In this document: positions 24,291 to 32,518 of the stretch, one piece after another
Layout of the letters: every line of letters begins with the position of its first letter
Numbering within the stretch: position 1 is the first letter of the stretch
From: RGDT01 sp964630925
GTDB taxonomy: Bacteria > Planctomycetota > Planctomycetia > Gemmatales > Gemmataceae
Direction: 5' to 3'
DNA: 64,000 nucleotides
NCBI GenBank assembly: GCA_964630925.1
Contig: CAZVZK010000026.1
Location: 1-64,000, forward strand
Notes under the pieces: model-generated
Database searches by the model: none
The model's input: the letters and a program-made list of their open reading frames with translations, nothing else
Told to the model about the DNA's origin: nothing
Translations under genes and position numbers: made by a program

Positions 24291-27041
24291 ATGGTGAGCG
24301 AGGATGTCGGGACACTGTTGCGGCACGTCCGCGGGCTGGCCGGGGAGGAGCAGCCCGACGGCCAGCTCCTGCGTCGCTTCGCCGAGGGCGGCGACGGGGA
24401 GGCGTTCGGCCTCCTGATGCGCCGCCACGGGCCGCTCGTCCTCGCGGTGTGCCGGCGCACTCTGGGCCACGCCACCGACGCCGAGGACGCCTTCCAGGCG
24501 ACGTTCCTCGTCCTCGCACGCCGCGCCGGCCATCTCGGACGCGGCGGCTCCGTGGCCGGCTGGCTCCACACGGTCGCTTACAACCTCGCCCTGCGCGCCA
24601 GGGCCGCAGACGCCCGCCGCCGCGAGCGCGAGAGACACGCCGCGCGTGAAGAGGCGCAGGCCGGACCGGCGTGGGATGACGTGCGCCCCGTGCTGGACGA
24701 GGAGCTGGCCCGCCTGCCCGACAAGTACCGCCTCCCGCTCATCCTCTGCTACCTGGAGGGCCGGACGCAGGACGAGGCCGCCGCCCTGCTCGGGTGGACC
24801 AAGGGCACCGTCTCGGGACGCCTCGCCCGCGCCAGGGAGATCCTCCGCGAACGCCTCGCCCGCCGCGGCCTCGACCCCAACGAGCCCCTCCCCTCCGCCC
24901 CCCCGGTCCCCACCGCCCTGCTCGTGACCACCCTCGCCGCGTCGCTCGGCCACACGGCCGCCCCCGCCGCCGCGGCCTCTCTCGCGGCGGAGGCCTTGCG
25001 TCAGGCCGCCCTCGCGCGGTCCGCCTCCGTCGTGGCGGTGCTGACCCTCACCGTCGCCGTCGGCTCCTGCCTGGCGCTGGCTGGCCTCGCCTCGGCCCCG
25101 CCCACCACGCCGCCCGGCAAGGCCGACGTGAAGCCCGCCCCGGCCGACGCCCTCGGCGACCCACTCCCCCCACGCGCCTCGGCGCGGCTCGGCACCCTGC
25201 GATTGACACAGCCGGGCGGCGCCCGCTCCGCCGTCTTCTCGCCGGACGGCAAGCTCCTCGCCTCATCGGGCCACGGCACGGGCTATCCCGACGACGAGGC
25301 CATCCGCATCTGGGACGTGGCCACCGGCAAGGAGCGCTGCCGCCTGGAGGGCGTGAGCCATTACATGGCCTTCTCGCCGGACGCGCGTTCACTCGCCGTC
25401 AGCGAGGAGCGCGGCAGGCTGACGCTGTGGGATGTCAGGGCGGCGCGGCAGGTCTGGCGCTGGGACGTGTCCTCGGAGAAGGCCTCGCACAAGTTCGCCG
25501 GCGTCGCCTTCGCGCCCGACGGCAAGTCCGTCGCGGTGGCCGTCGCCGACGGCACCGTCCGCCTCCGCTCGGCGGCCGACGGCAAGGAGATCCGCTCCAT
25601 CAAGGAGAGCGCCTCGCGCCTCACCTTCGCCCCCGACGGCAAGACGCTGGCGTCCGTCGCCGGGAAGACGGTGTCGCTGTGGGAGCCCGCGACGGGCAAA
25701 CTCCGGTACACCCTGCCCCACACCGAGACGGTCTGGAAGGCCACCTTCTCTCCCGACTCGCGCTCCCTCGCCGCCCACGGCGACGGCAACCTGGTCGCCC
25801 TGTGGGACGTGCCGTCCGGCAAGCCGATCCAGACGGTCAACGCGCCGGGCATCGGCTACCACATGCGCTTCACCGCCGACGGCAAGAAGGTCCGCACCGC
25901 CCACTGGTCCCTCGACCTCATCACCGGCGCCCAGGCCCGCCACTTCGAGGGGGCCGGCGGCGGCGACATCGCCCTGTCGGACGGGGCCCGCCTCTGGGCC
26001 ACGGACAACTACGGCGCCCTGCGAATCCGCGACACCGCCACGGAGCGCGACCTCGTCACGCTGGACCGCCACCTCGGCCCGATCCAGTACGCCATCCCGT
26101 CCGCCGACGGCAAGACGGTCCGCACCGTGGGCCGCCACGACATGACGGTCCGCGAATGGGACGCCCTCTCCGGCAGGCACCGCAAGGTGGCCGACGTCGG
26201 CCCGCTGCGCCAGCTCGGCGGCCTCTCCGCCGACGGCCGGCTGATGGTGCTTGCCTCCCCCCTCCGCGAGTTCACCCTGTACGACCTCGCCACCGGCGAC
26301 GTGGCGGATGGGGGCGAGCCGAATGCCAACGCGCAGGCGGTGACGCTGTCCGCCGACGGCCGCCTTGTCGGCGCATCTTCGGGCGACAAGAAGCCGGTGG
26401 TGCGCCTGTATGACGCCAAGGCCGGCAAACTGCTCCACACCTTCGAGGGGAGATATTCCGCCCTCGCCTTCTCGCCCGACGGCAAGACCCTCGTCGGCGC
26501 GTCCGACCTCGGCAACCTCGCGCTCTGGGACGTGGCGGCGGGCAAGGCGCGCCCCGGCCCTCGCTGGCAGCCGCGCAAACGCGAACGCCCGGCGGACGGG
26601 GCCATCCGCCCGCAGGGCGGGCGTGACCTCGGCACCCTCATCGACGCCGACGCGAGTTCGTCCCCCGCCGCCGGTGTGGCCTTCTCGCCCGACGGCAAAA
26701 CGCTCGCGGTGATGAGCGGCTACCACCGCGTCCGTTGGCAGGCGTTCGACAGCCCCGACGCCGGCCTCATCCGCTTCTACGACGCCGCCACGGGCAAGGA
26801 GCTGTTCCAGCTCGCCGGCCAGGAGCCCCTCCTCGCCTTCTCGCCCGACGGCAAGACGCTGGCCACCGGCGGCCACGGGGACCACGCCGTCCACCTGTGG
26901 GACGCCGGGACGGGCAAGGGCCGTGGCCGTCTCAACGGCCATCAGGGGCGGATCACATCGCTGGCCTTCACCGCCGACGGGCGGCGGCTGATCTCGGGCA
27001 GCGAGGACGGCACCGCCCTGGTGTGGGACGTTGGGGGTTGA
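24291..27041 (+). CDS. ECF sigma factor fused to a transmembrane helix and WD40 propeller(s)
   Basis: This 916-residue protein combines transcription initiation and a binding platform. Sigma region 2 is at about 45-105 (DAEDAFQATFLVLARRAG, then GSVAGWLHTVAYNLALRARA). Region 4 is at about 140-185 (LPDKYRLPLILCYLEGRTQDEAAALLGWTKGTVSGRLARARE). A hydrophobic segment follows at about 245-268 (VVAVLTLTVAVGSCLALAGL). From about 300 to the end come 12 or more WD40 units with recurring FSPDGK and closing IWDVATGK or LWDVA motifs. The likely topology is a cytoplasmic sigma domain and a periplasmic propeller (inference). Such fusions are a planctomycete speciality. ATG 24291 has GGAGG at 24280-24284; the upstream in-frame extension to 24105 has no conserved features. 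No separate anti-sigma gene is adjacent. Confidence 0.9.
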   Translation: MVSEDVGTLLRHVRGLAGEEQPDGQLLRRFAEGGDGEAFGLLMRRHGPLVLAVCRRTLGHATDAEDAFQATFLVLARRAGHLGRGGSVAGWLHTVAYNLALRARAADARRRERERHAAREEAQAGPAWDDVRPVLDEELARLPDKYRLPLILCYLEGRTQDEAAALLGWTKGTVSGRLARAREILRERLARRGLDPNEPLPSAPPVPTALLVTTLAASLGHTAAPAAAASLAAEALRQAALARSASVVAVLTLTVAVGSCLALAGLASAPPTTPPGKADVKPAPADALGDPLPPRASARLGTLRLTQPGGARSAVFSPDGKLLASSGHGTGYPDDEAIRIWDVATGKERCRLEGVSHYMAFSPDARSLAVSEERGRLTLWDVRAARQVWRWDVSSEKASHKFAGVAFAPDGKSVAVAVADGTVRLRSAADGKEIRSIKESASRLTFAPDGKTLASVAGKTVSLWEPATGKLRYTLPHTETVWKATFSPDSRSLAAHGDGNLVALWDVPSGKPIQTVNAPGIGYHMRFTADGKKVRTAHWSLDLITGAQARHFEGAGGGDIALSDGARLWATDNYGALRIRDTATERDLVTLDRHLGPIQYAIPSADGKTVRTVGRHDMTVREWDALSGRHRKVADVGPLRQLGGLSADGRLMVLASPLREFTLYDLATGDVADGGEPNANAQAVTLSADGRLVGASSGDKKPVVRLYDAKAGKLLHTFEGRYSALAFSPDGKTLVGASDLGNLALWDVAAGKARPGPRWQPRKRERPADGAIRPQGGRDLGTLIDADASSSPAAGVAFSPDGKTLAVMSGYHRVRWQAFDSPDAGLIRFYDAATGKELFQLAGQEPLLAFSPDGKTLATGGHGDHAVHLWDAGTGKGRGRLNGHQGRITSLAFTADGRRLISGSEDGTALVWDVGG

Positions 27042-27114
27042 CGTGGGCGGCGGCAGGGGGCATGTTTCGGGGGTGGGTCGTTGAAACCGCCGCCGACGAC
27101 GCGGGTACCTCTCT

Positions 27115-27219
27115 TGGGTGGCCGGGGTCGGCTTTGCGACCCCGGTTCTAATACCTCGGAAGAGCGCCATGCTCTGCCACGTGCCCGCGCCGGGGTCTCA
27201 AAGCCGACCCCGGCCACCC
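27115..27219. repeat. 105-bp inverted repeat (palindromic element)
   Basis: The left arm GGGTGGCCGGGGTCGGCTTT (from 27115) continues to ACCCCGG. It is matched by its reverse complement ending at 27219, with only one or two mismatches over about 30 bp. The ~45-bp centre carries a smaller palindrome AGAGCGCCATGCTCT. The element lies between the ECF-WD40 gene and the membrane protein gene. It could form a very strong RNA or DNA hairpin; it has no coding capacity for a transposase, so it may be a MITE-like element or a terminator. Confidence 0.75.
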
Positions 27220-27244
27220 GACGCCGACGCGGGTAACTCCTCCC

Positions 27245-28474
27245 ATGCAGCACCGTGCCCCGCCACCGCCGCTCCTGACGCCGCTGCCCGATCCGGGCTA
27301 CATCGACCCGTCGCAGGTCGAGCCGCTGCCGCCGTTGCTGGAGCCGGAGCCGTGGTACCGCGGCGGCCCGCTCACCGTCCTGTGGCGGCTCCTCCTCGGC
27401 CTCTTCGCCCTCATCGAGTGGCTCATCGGCGCCGCCGCCCTCACCGTCGGCCTGGCCATCATGTCGGCCATCCCTGTCGTGCAGTTCCTCGTCCTCGGTT
27501 ACTTGCTGGAGGCCGGCGCCCGCGTCGCCCGCTCGGGGTGGCCGTCCGACGGCTTCATCGGCGTGCGTCTCGCGGCCCGCATCGGCAAGGCCATCGCCGC
27601 GACGTGCATCCTCCTCATCCCCGTCTCGCTCGTCTCCGCCGTCGCCACGCAGGCGGCCATCATCGACCCCGGCGGCCCGTCGGCGCGGGCCTGGCGCGTC
27701 GGCCTGTTCGTCCTCATCGCCCTGACGTTCACCCACATCGCCGCCGCAGCCCTGCGTGGCGGCAAACTCATCTACTTCCTCTGGCCCTTCAACGCCCTGT
27801 GGCTCGTCCGCCGCATCCTGTCGGGCGGCTACTACGCCGAGGCCCGCGACGGCGTCTGGGAGACCGTCCAGCGTCTCCGCCTGCCGCACTACTTCTGGCT
27901 GGGCCTGCGCGGCTTCCTCGCCGGCCTCATGTGGCTCGCCGTGCCCGTCACGCTCCTCGTCATGGGACACATCCCCGGTATCGGCATCCTCTTCGGCTGG
28001 CTCGGCGCCTTCGCCCTCGCCTTCGTCCTCTTCTACCTCCCGTTCCTCCAGGTCCACATGGCCGCCGAGGACCGCTTCTGGGCGTGCGCCGAGGTGTGGG
28101 TGGTGCGCGAGGCGTTCCAGAAGGCCCCGTTCCTGTTCACCGCCTCCCTGATCCTCACCCTGTTGACCGCGCTCCCCCTCTACCTCCTGCGCATCGAGAC
28201 GGTGCCGGCGGAGACGGCGTGGCTGCCGGGCCTGGTGTTCATCGCCTTCAGCTTCCCGTCGCGGCTGGCGGCGGGGTGGGCGCTGGGCGTCGCCCGGCAC
28301 CGCGAGGGGCCGGCGCACTTCCTGTGGCGGATCGTGATGTGGGTGCCGATGCTGCCCGTGCCGCTGTTCTACGTCCTGATCGTGTACTTCACTCAGTTCA
28401 CGAGCTGGAACGGCGTGTGGAGCCTGTACGAGCAGCACGCCTTCCTGCTGCCGGTGCCGCTGCTCGGCGGGTGA
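27245..28474 (+). CDS. Polytopic membrane protein of unknown function
   Basis: A 409-residue protein with a proline-rich N-terminus (PPPPLLTPLPDPGYIDPSQVEPLPPLLEPEP-like, residues 5-35). At least eight hydrophobic segments follow, for example VLWRLLLGLFALIEWLIGAA, LTVGLAIMSAIPVVQFLVLG, WLGLRGFLAGLMWLAVPVTL and VLIVYFTQF. I do not recognise the family. It looks like the conserved planctomycete membrane proteins of DUF4013-like type, but I could not confirm this. There are no catalytic or transporter motifs. It starts directly after the palindromic repeat, with no clear Shine-Dalgarno (ACTCCTCCC precedes the ATG). The gene converges on fumarylacetoacetase with 4 bp between stops. Confidence 0.8.
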   Translation: MQHRAPPPPLLTPLPDPGYIDPSQVEPLPPLLEPEPWYRGGPLTVLWRLLLGLFALIEWLIGAAALTVGLAIMSAIPVVQFLVLGYLLEAGARVARSGWPSDGFIGVRLAARIGKAIAATCILLIPVSLVSAVATQAAIIDPGGPSARAWRVGLFVLIALTFTHIAAAALRGGKLIYFLWPFNALWLVRRILSGGYYAEARDGVWETVQRLRLPHYFWLGLRGFLAGLMWLAVPVTLLVMGHIPGIGILFGWLGAFALAFVLFYLPFLQVHMAAEDRFWACAEVWVVREAFQKAPFLFTASLILTLLTALPLYLLRIETVPAETAWLPGLVFIAFSFPSRLAAGWALGVARHREGPAHFLWRIVMWVPMLPVPLFYVLIVYFTQFTSWNGVWSLYEQHAFLLPVPLLGG

Positions 28475-28478
28475 GGCG

Positions 28479-29711
28479 TCAGGATGGCCGCGCCGGCTGC
28501 ACCACCCCCGTCACCTCGCCGAAGCCGACGCGGTGCCCCTCGCCCTGGCACCACGCCGTCAGCGTCAGGCGGTCGCCGTCCTCCAGGAACTTCCGGTGCG
28601 TGCCGTCGGGCAGCGTCAGCGGATTCGCCCCGCGCCGCGTCAGCTCCAGCATGCAGCCCAGCGCGTCCGGCATCGGCCCGCTGATCGTCCCCGACGCCAG
28701 CAGGTCGCCCGGACGCAGCGGGCAGCCGTTCACCGTGTGGTGGGCGATCTGCTGCCGCAGGCTCCAGTACAGGTGCTTGAAGTTGCTCACGCTGATGAGT
28801 GACCCGTTGAGATGCACCTCCAGGCGGATGTCGATCCCCGTCGCCCCCGCCTGCTTCAGGTACGGCAGGGGCGCCGGGTCCTGCGTCGGTCCCAGGCAGC
28901 GGAATGGTGTCAGCGCCTCCAGCGGCACCACCCACGGCGAGATGGACGTGGCGAAGTTCTTTCCCAGGAAAGGCCCGAGCGGCTGGTACTCCCAGGCCTG
29001 GATGTCGCGGGCCGACCAGTCGTTCAGCAGCACCAGGCCGAAGATGTGGTCCTCCGCCGACTCGGCCGGGATCGGCTCGCCCATCGCGTTGGCCGGCCCG
29101 ATGACCGCCGCCACCTCCAGCTCGAAGTCCAGCGACCGCGTCGGCCCGAACACGGGCGGGGCCTGGGCGTCGGGCCGGGATTGACCGTGGGGGCGGATCA
29201 CCGGCGTGCCGCTGACGACGACGGACGACGAACGCCCGTGGTAGGCGATGGGCATGTGCAGCCAGTTGGGCATCAGCGGCTGGTCGGGCCGGAACATCGC
29301 GCCGACGTTCGTCGCATGCTCCCTTGACGAGTAGAAGTCGGTGTAATCGCCCACCGTCACCGGCAGCGTCATCGCGACTTCGCTCATCGGCAGGACGGCG
29401 TGCTCGCGCAGGGCCGAGTCGTCGCGCAGACGCACGTCCTCGCCGGTGAGCAGACGCAGTACGGTGGCGCGTGTCGCCTGCCACGCCGGCCTGCCCAGCG
29501 CGGCGAAGTCGGTCAGGTTGCCGTCGAACGCCTGGAACGGCAGCGGGATCAACCCCGCGTCGTACAGGAGTTTCAGGTCGAGGACGTGATCCCCGACGGC
29601 CACGCCGCAGTGCTCGTCGGCGTCGGGGCCGACGAACGCGCCCCACGGCAGGTTCTGGAGCGGGAAGTGCGACTCGGGCGGGATCGGCAGCCAGGATGTC
29701 AGGGATGTCAC
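28479..29711 (-). CDS. fahA: Fumarylacetoacetase
   Basis: Fumarylacetoacetase hydrolyses 4-fumarylacetoacetate to fumarate and acetoacetate, the last step of tyrosine and homogentisate breakdown. The 410-residue protein has the N-terminal FAH domain (about 15-110), then VGDYTDFYSSREHATNVG, HMPIAYHGRSSSVV and LDFELEVAAVIG with the metal-binding acidic residues. LLNDWSARDIQAWEYQPLGPF, LASGTISGP and a C-terminal FLEDGDRLTLTAWCQG follow. Length equals the eukaryotic-type family. The GTG at 29711 overlaps the stop of the upstream secreted protein (GTGA), so the two are coupled although unrelated in any pathway I know. No homogentisate dioxygenase or HPD gene is in the window. Confidence 0.94.
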   Translation of the reverse strand: MTSLTSWLPIPPESHFPLQNLPWGAFVGPDADEHCGVAVGDHVLDLKLLYDAGLIPLPFQAFDGNLTDFAALGRPAWQATRATVLRLLTGEDVRLRDDSALREHAVLPMSEVAMTLPVTVGDYTDFYSSREHATNVGAMFRPDQPLMPNWLHMPIAYHGRSSSVVVSGTPVIRPHGQSRPDAQAPPVFGPTRSLDFELEVAAVIGPANAMGEPIPAESAEDHIFGLVLLNDWSARDIQAWEYQPLGPFLGKNFATSISPWVVPLEALTPFRCLGPTQDPAPLPYLKQAGATGIDIRLEVHLNGSLISVSNFKHLYWSLRQQIAHHTVNGCPLRPGDLLASGTISGPMPDALGCMLELTRRGANPLTLPDGTHRKFLEDGDRLTLTAWCQGEGHRVGFGEVTGVVQPARPS

Positions 29712-32299
29712 TTCTTCACCTCGAGCCGGCCCAGGATGGACTCCGGGACGCTGTGCCCCGCCATGTCCGTGACGTGGAACGCCTTCGCCTCGATGGTGTA
29801 TGCCCCCACGTCGGCGTCGGCCCACTTCTCGGCAGGCGGCGCGAGGCGGTACACCGCGACGCCGTCCGCCACCTTCACCACCTCGGGGAAGCCGTTGTAC
29901 CCTCCCGGCCCGGTCACGCGCACACTGCCCAGTTGCACGGCGTCCTTGCGGAAGCCGGCCTTCGACGCATACGTCACGCGGAAGGTGATCGCCCCGCCGC
30001 CGACCTTTGCTGCCTCGATGGGGGCGGACAACTTCGCGGTCGGCAGGCCGGGGTCAACGACCTTCACCGTGACCGTCTCCTCCAACTTGCCAAGCCGGGC
30101 CGTCAACTTCGCGGTGCCGGCCTTGCCGGCACGCAGATCGCCGCGCTCGTCGGCCGACACCACCGCCGGGTCGCTGCTCGACCACGCGACGGCGCGTGTC
30201 AATTCACGCACGCCCTCGGCCCGCGCCACGGCCCGGCCCCCGAGGAGCATCGCCGCCGGCGCGGTGATCTGCAGCGACGGGATGCCGACCACGGACGCGC
30301 TGGCGCGGATCTCCGCCGCCGTGCGTGCCCTCCGTGAGATGCGCAGCTCGTCGATGACCGCTTCAATCGCGTCCTCGCCGCGCGGGCGGCTGCCGACCCA
30401 GAGCCCACCCGTCGAGAAGCCCGTCAGCTCCACCCCTTCCGCCGTCGCGGCGGCCTCCACACCATCGACGTAGAGGGCCAGTTTGCGCCCCTCCCAGGTG
30501 GCGGCGACGTGGTGCCACTCGCCGGCCTTCCACTTCGCCGCCGACACCCCGACGCCGCTCTCCTTGCCCTTCGCATCCCAGGTCATGAGACGCAGATTGT
30601 TCGCGCCGTCGATGACCAGGTGCAGGGCGTTGTTGAACGCCGTCCCCGCGTGGAGCAGCGCCCGCCCCTTGCCCGAATCCCCCGGCCCCGTCGGCTTCAC
30701 CCACATCTCGACGCTCCCCGCCTTCGGGGCCAGGACGCCCTTCACCGGGTAGGACAGCCGCACGCCGGCAAGGCAGGCCAGCCCTTTCCCGACGAGGCCC
30801 TCCTCGTAGGCCAGCCCCATGCCGAAGCCCTTCACCTTCCCGGAGTCGGGGTCGCCATCAAAGCGGGCGAGTAGCGTCGTGTCCGCATCGGCGGCCAGCG
30901 GCTCCGCGCCTGCCCCGGCCCGAGAGACGCGGAAGACACCCACTTTCGCGGCGGGCAGGGCCTTGCCGTCGAGGGTGCGTACCTGCTCGGCACGCAACGT
31001 CACGGCGTGCACCCCCTCCCCGAACGGGCCGGGCACCTCGTAGCGGGCCACGCGCCACGAGCGTCCGCCGAGGCCACCGTCATCGACCAGCTTCACCGCC
31101 AGCGCCTTGCCGTCGGGGCCGGTGACGGACAGGTTGCCGTCGCGCAGGCCGGACGGGTCGATCTGCTCGGCGCTCTTGTACGCGACGCGCAGAACGTGTT
31201 TGCCCGCCTTCGGGTCGGCGATGTCGCCGGAGAGCATCTCGGCGGACGGCGGCAGCGGCTGGCCCTTGGCGTCATAGCCCTGGAAGTCGAAGACGTACTT
31301 GTACCAGTTGTTCTGCCTCTTGTCGTCGTTCACCCCCGCCGCCCGCGGCAGATGCCCGAAGTACCACTTCATGTAATCGAGGTGATGGTCCGGCCCCTTC
31401 GACCACGTCGCGCGGCTGACCGTCTTCCGCTTGAGGTCCAGTTTGGGGTAGGTCAGGAAGGCGTCGGCCCAGCTCGACACCTCGCGCGTGTTGCCGTAGT
31501 CGTAATCGCCCTTGGCGTTGGGCGGCCAGTGGCACGTCCCCACCCCCGCCAACCCGCCCGACTGGTCGTGGTTGGCGCTGAACTTCTCCCAGTTGTTCTT
31601 CGGGTCCTTGAGGTTCCAGCCGCCGTAAGCGCGGTTCATGGTCGCCTCGACGCGGTGGGCGGCGTTGTGCATCATCTCGGCCACGCCGCGCTCATAGTTG
31701 AAGCCGTAGAAGGCGAACGGACGGCGCGTCGGCACCCTCGGGTAGACGCCTCCGTTGATGAAGAACGCCCCCGGCCCGGCCATCGAGGCCTCCCACAGGC
31801 CGAAGTAGTGGTCGCTGAAGATCCACACCTCGTCGACGCGCCCGTCGTCGATGAGTGGCTCGACGTTCTGTTCGCGGATGATACGCGGGTAGTCGGCCAT
31901 GCCGCCGCGCCCCGTGCGCCACCCCTTGCCGGCGCGGCGGTTCTTGACGTACTCCACGACGGTGTAGGTCTTGCCGTCCTCCTGGTGGTAGATCTCGTTG
32001 AGGTTGCGCCACTCGACGATGTCGAAGCGCAGATACCCGCCGGAGGCGTGCTCCATCGCCTCCTTGTAGCGTGTCGCCATCCGGGCCGGGTTGCCCCACT
32101 TGAACACCTCGGACAGCCGCCTGTGCCCCTCGCCGGGGACGAGCGGGTCGTAGTTCAGAACCAGCACGCGGACGGTGAGCGGCGGGTTGCCCGGCGCGGC
32201 CTTGTGCGGGTTCCACAGGGGCACGGTGCCGGCGCCGCGGCCCGCGTGCGGCGGGGCGGGCCCGGCGGCGAGGGCGGCGAGAAGGAGAACGTGGAGCAT
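29708..32299 (-). CDS. Large secreted protein with LamG-like and Big-type domains
   Basis: The 863-residue product begins with a short signal peptide (HVLLLAALAAGPAPPHAG). The first ~380 residues contain a conserved-looking region I cannot name, with YGFNYERGVAEMMHNAAHRVE (an HxxxH pair), GTCHWPPNAKGDYDYGNT and DHHLDYMKWYFGHLPRA. A LamG/concanavalin-like domain follows at about 480-640, with the classic WHHVAATWEGRKLALYVDG and AVIDELRISRRARTAAEI. A Big2-like domain spans about 665-735 (WSSSDPAVVSADERGDLRAGKAGTAKLTA), and a further beta-rich tail ends the protein. It probably acts in the periplasm or at the surface on glycans (inference). ATG 32299 is chosen; GTG 32308 is in frame but lies in a repeat. 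Its stop overlaps fahA. Confidence 0.8.
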   Translation of the reverse strand: MLHVLLLAALAAGPAPPHAGRGAGTVPLWNPHKAAPGNPPLTVRVLVLNYDPLVPGEGHRRLSEVFKWGNPARMATRYKEAMEHASGGYLRFDIVEWRNLNEIYHQEDGKTYTVVEYVKNRRAGKGWRTGRGGMADYPRIIREQNVEPLIDDGRVDEVWIFSDHYFGLWEASMAGPGAFFINGGVYPRVPTRRPFAFYGFNYERGVAEMMHNAAHRVEATMNRAYGGWNLKDPKNNWEKFSANHDQSGGLAGVGTCHWPPNAKGDYDYGNTREVSSWADAFLTYPKLDLKRKTVSRATWSKGPDHHLDYMKWYFGHLPRAAGVNDDKRQNNWYKYVFDFQGYDAKGQPLPPSAEMLSGDIADPKAGKHVLRVAYKSAEQIDPSGLRDGNLSVTGPDGKALAVKLVDDGGLGGRSWRVARYEVPGPFGEGVHAVTLRAEQVRTLDGKALPAAKVGVFRVSRAGAGAEPLAADADTTLLARFDGDPDSGKVKGFGMGLAYEEGLVGKGLACLAGVRLSYPVKGVLAPKAGSVEMWVKPTGPGDSGKGRALLHAGTAFNNALHLVIDGANNLRLMTWDAKGKESGVGVSAAKWKAGEWHHVAATWEGRKLALYVDGVEAAATAEGVELTGFSTGGLWVGSRPRGEDAIEAVIDELRISRRARTAAEIRASASVVGIPSLQITAPAAMLLGGRAVARAEGVRELTRAVAWSSSDPAVVSADERGDLRAGKAGTAKLTARLGKLEETVTVKVVDPGLPTAKLSAPIEAAKVGGGAITFRVTYASKAGFRKDAVQLGSVRVTGPGGYNGFPEVVKVADGVAVYRLAPPAEKWADADVGAYTIEAKAFHVTDMAGHSVPESILGRLEVKK

Positions 32300-32301
32300 C
32301 G

Positions 32302-32382
32302 GCCTCACCCCCCAACCCTCTCTCCGCTTCGGCCGCTTCGGAGAGGGGGAGTCGTCAGAGTATCGATTTCAGCGGAGGGGAG
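32302..32382. repeat. Interspersed palindromic GC repeat, copy 3
   Basis: CCCTCTCTCCG ... CGGAGAGGGGG hairpin, here with an inserted GCTTCGGCCGCTTCG centre, followed by GTCGTCAGAGTATCGATTTCAGCGGAGGGG. It shares core and tail with the copies at 8268 and 11664. It lies just upstream of the secreted LamG protein start. Confidence 0.7.
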
Positions 32383-32458
32383 GTGTGCGCGACTCTCGGA
32401 TCGCCTGGCCCGATCGAGGGGGCGTGCTGCGCCCCTCCGTGTCGGTGATGCTCTTCTC

Positions 32459-32515
32459 GCTCCACCCTCGCCGCTTCGGCCGCTTCGGAGAGGGGGGCAG
32501 GGGGGGTGAGGCAGC
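32459..32515. repeat. Interspersed palindromic GC repeat, copy 4 (partial)
   Basis: CACCCTCGCCGCTTCGGCCGCTTCGGAGAGGGG resembles the centre of copy 3, 150 bp away, but lacks the ATCGATTTCAGCGG tail. It ends just before the stop codon of the minus-strand serine hydrolase and may serve as its terminator. Confidence 0.6.
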
Positions 32516-32518
32516 GAG

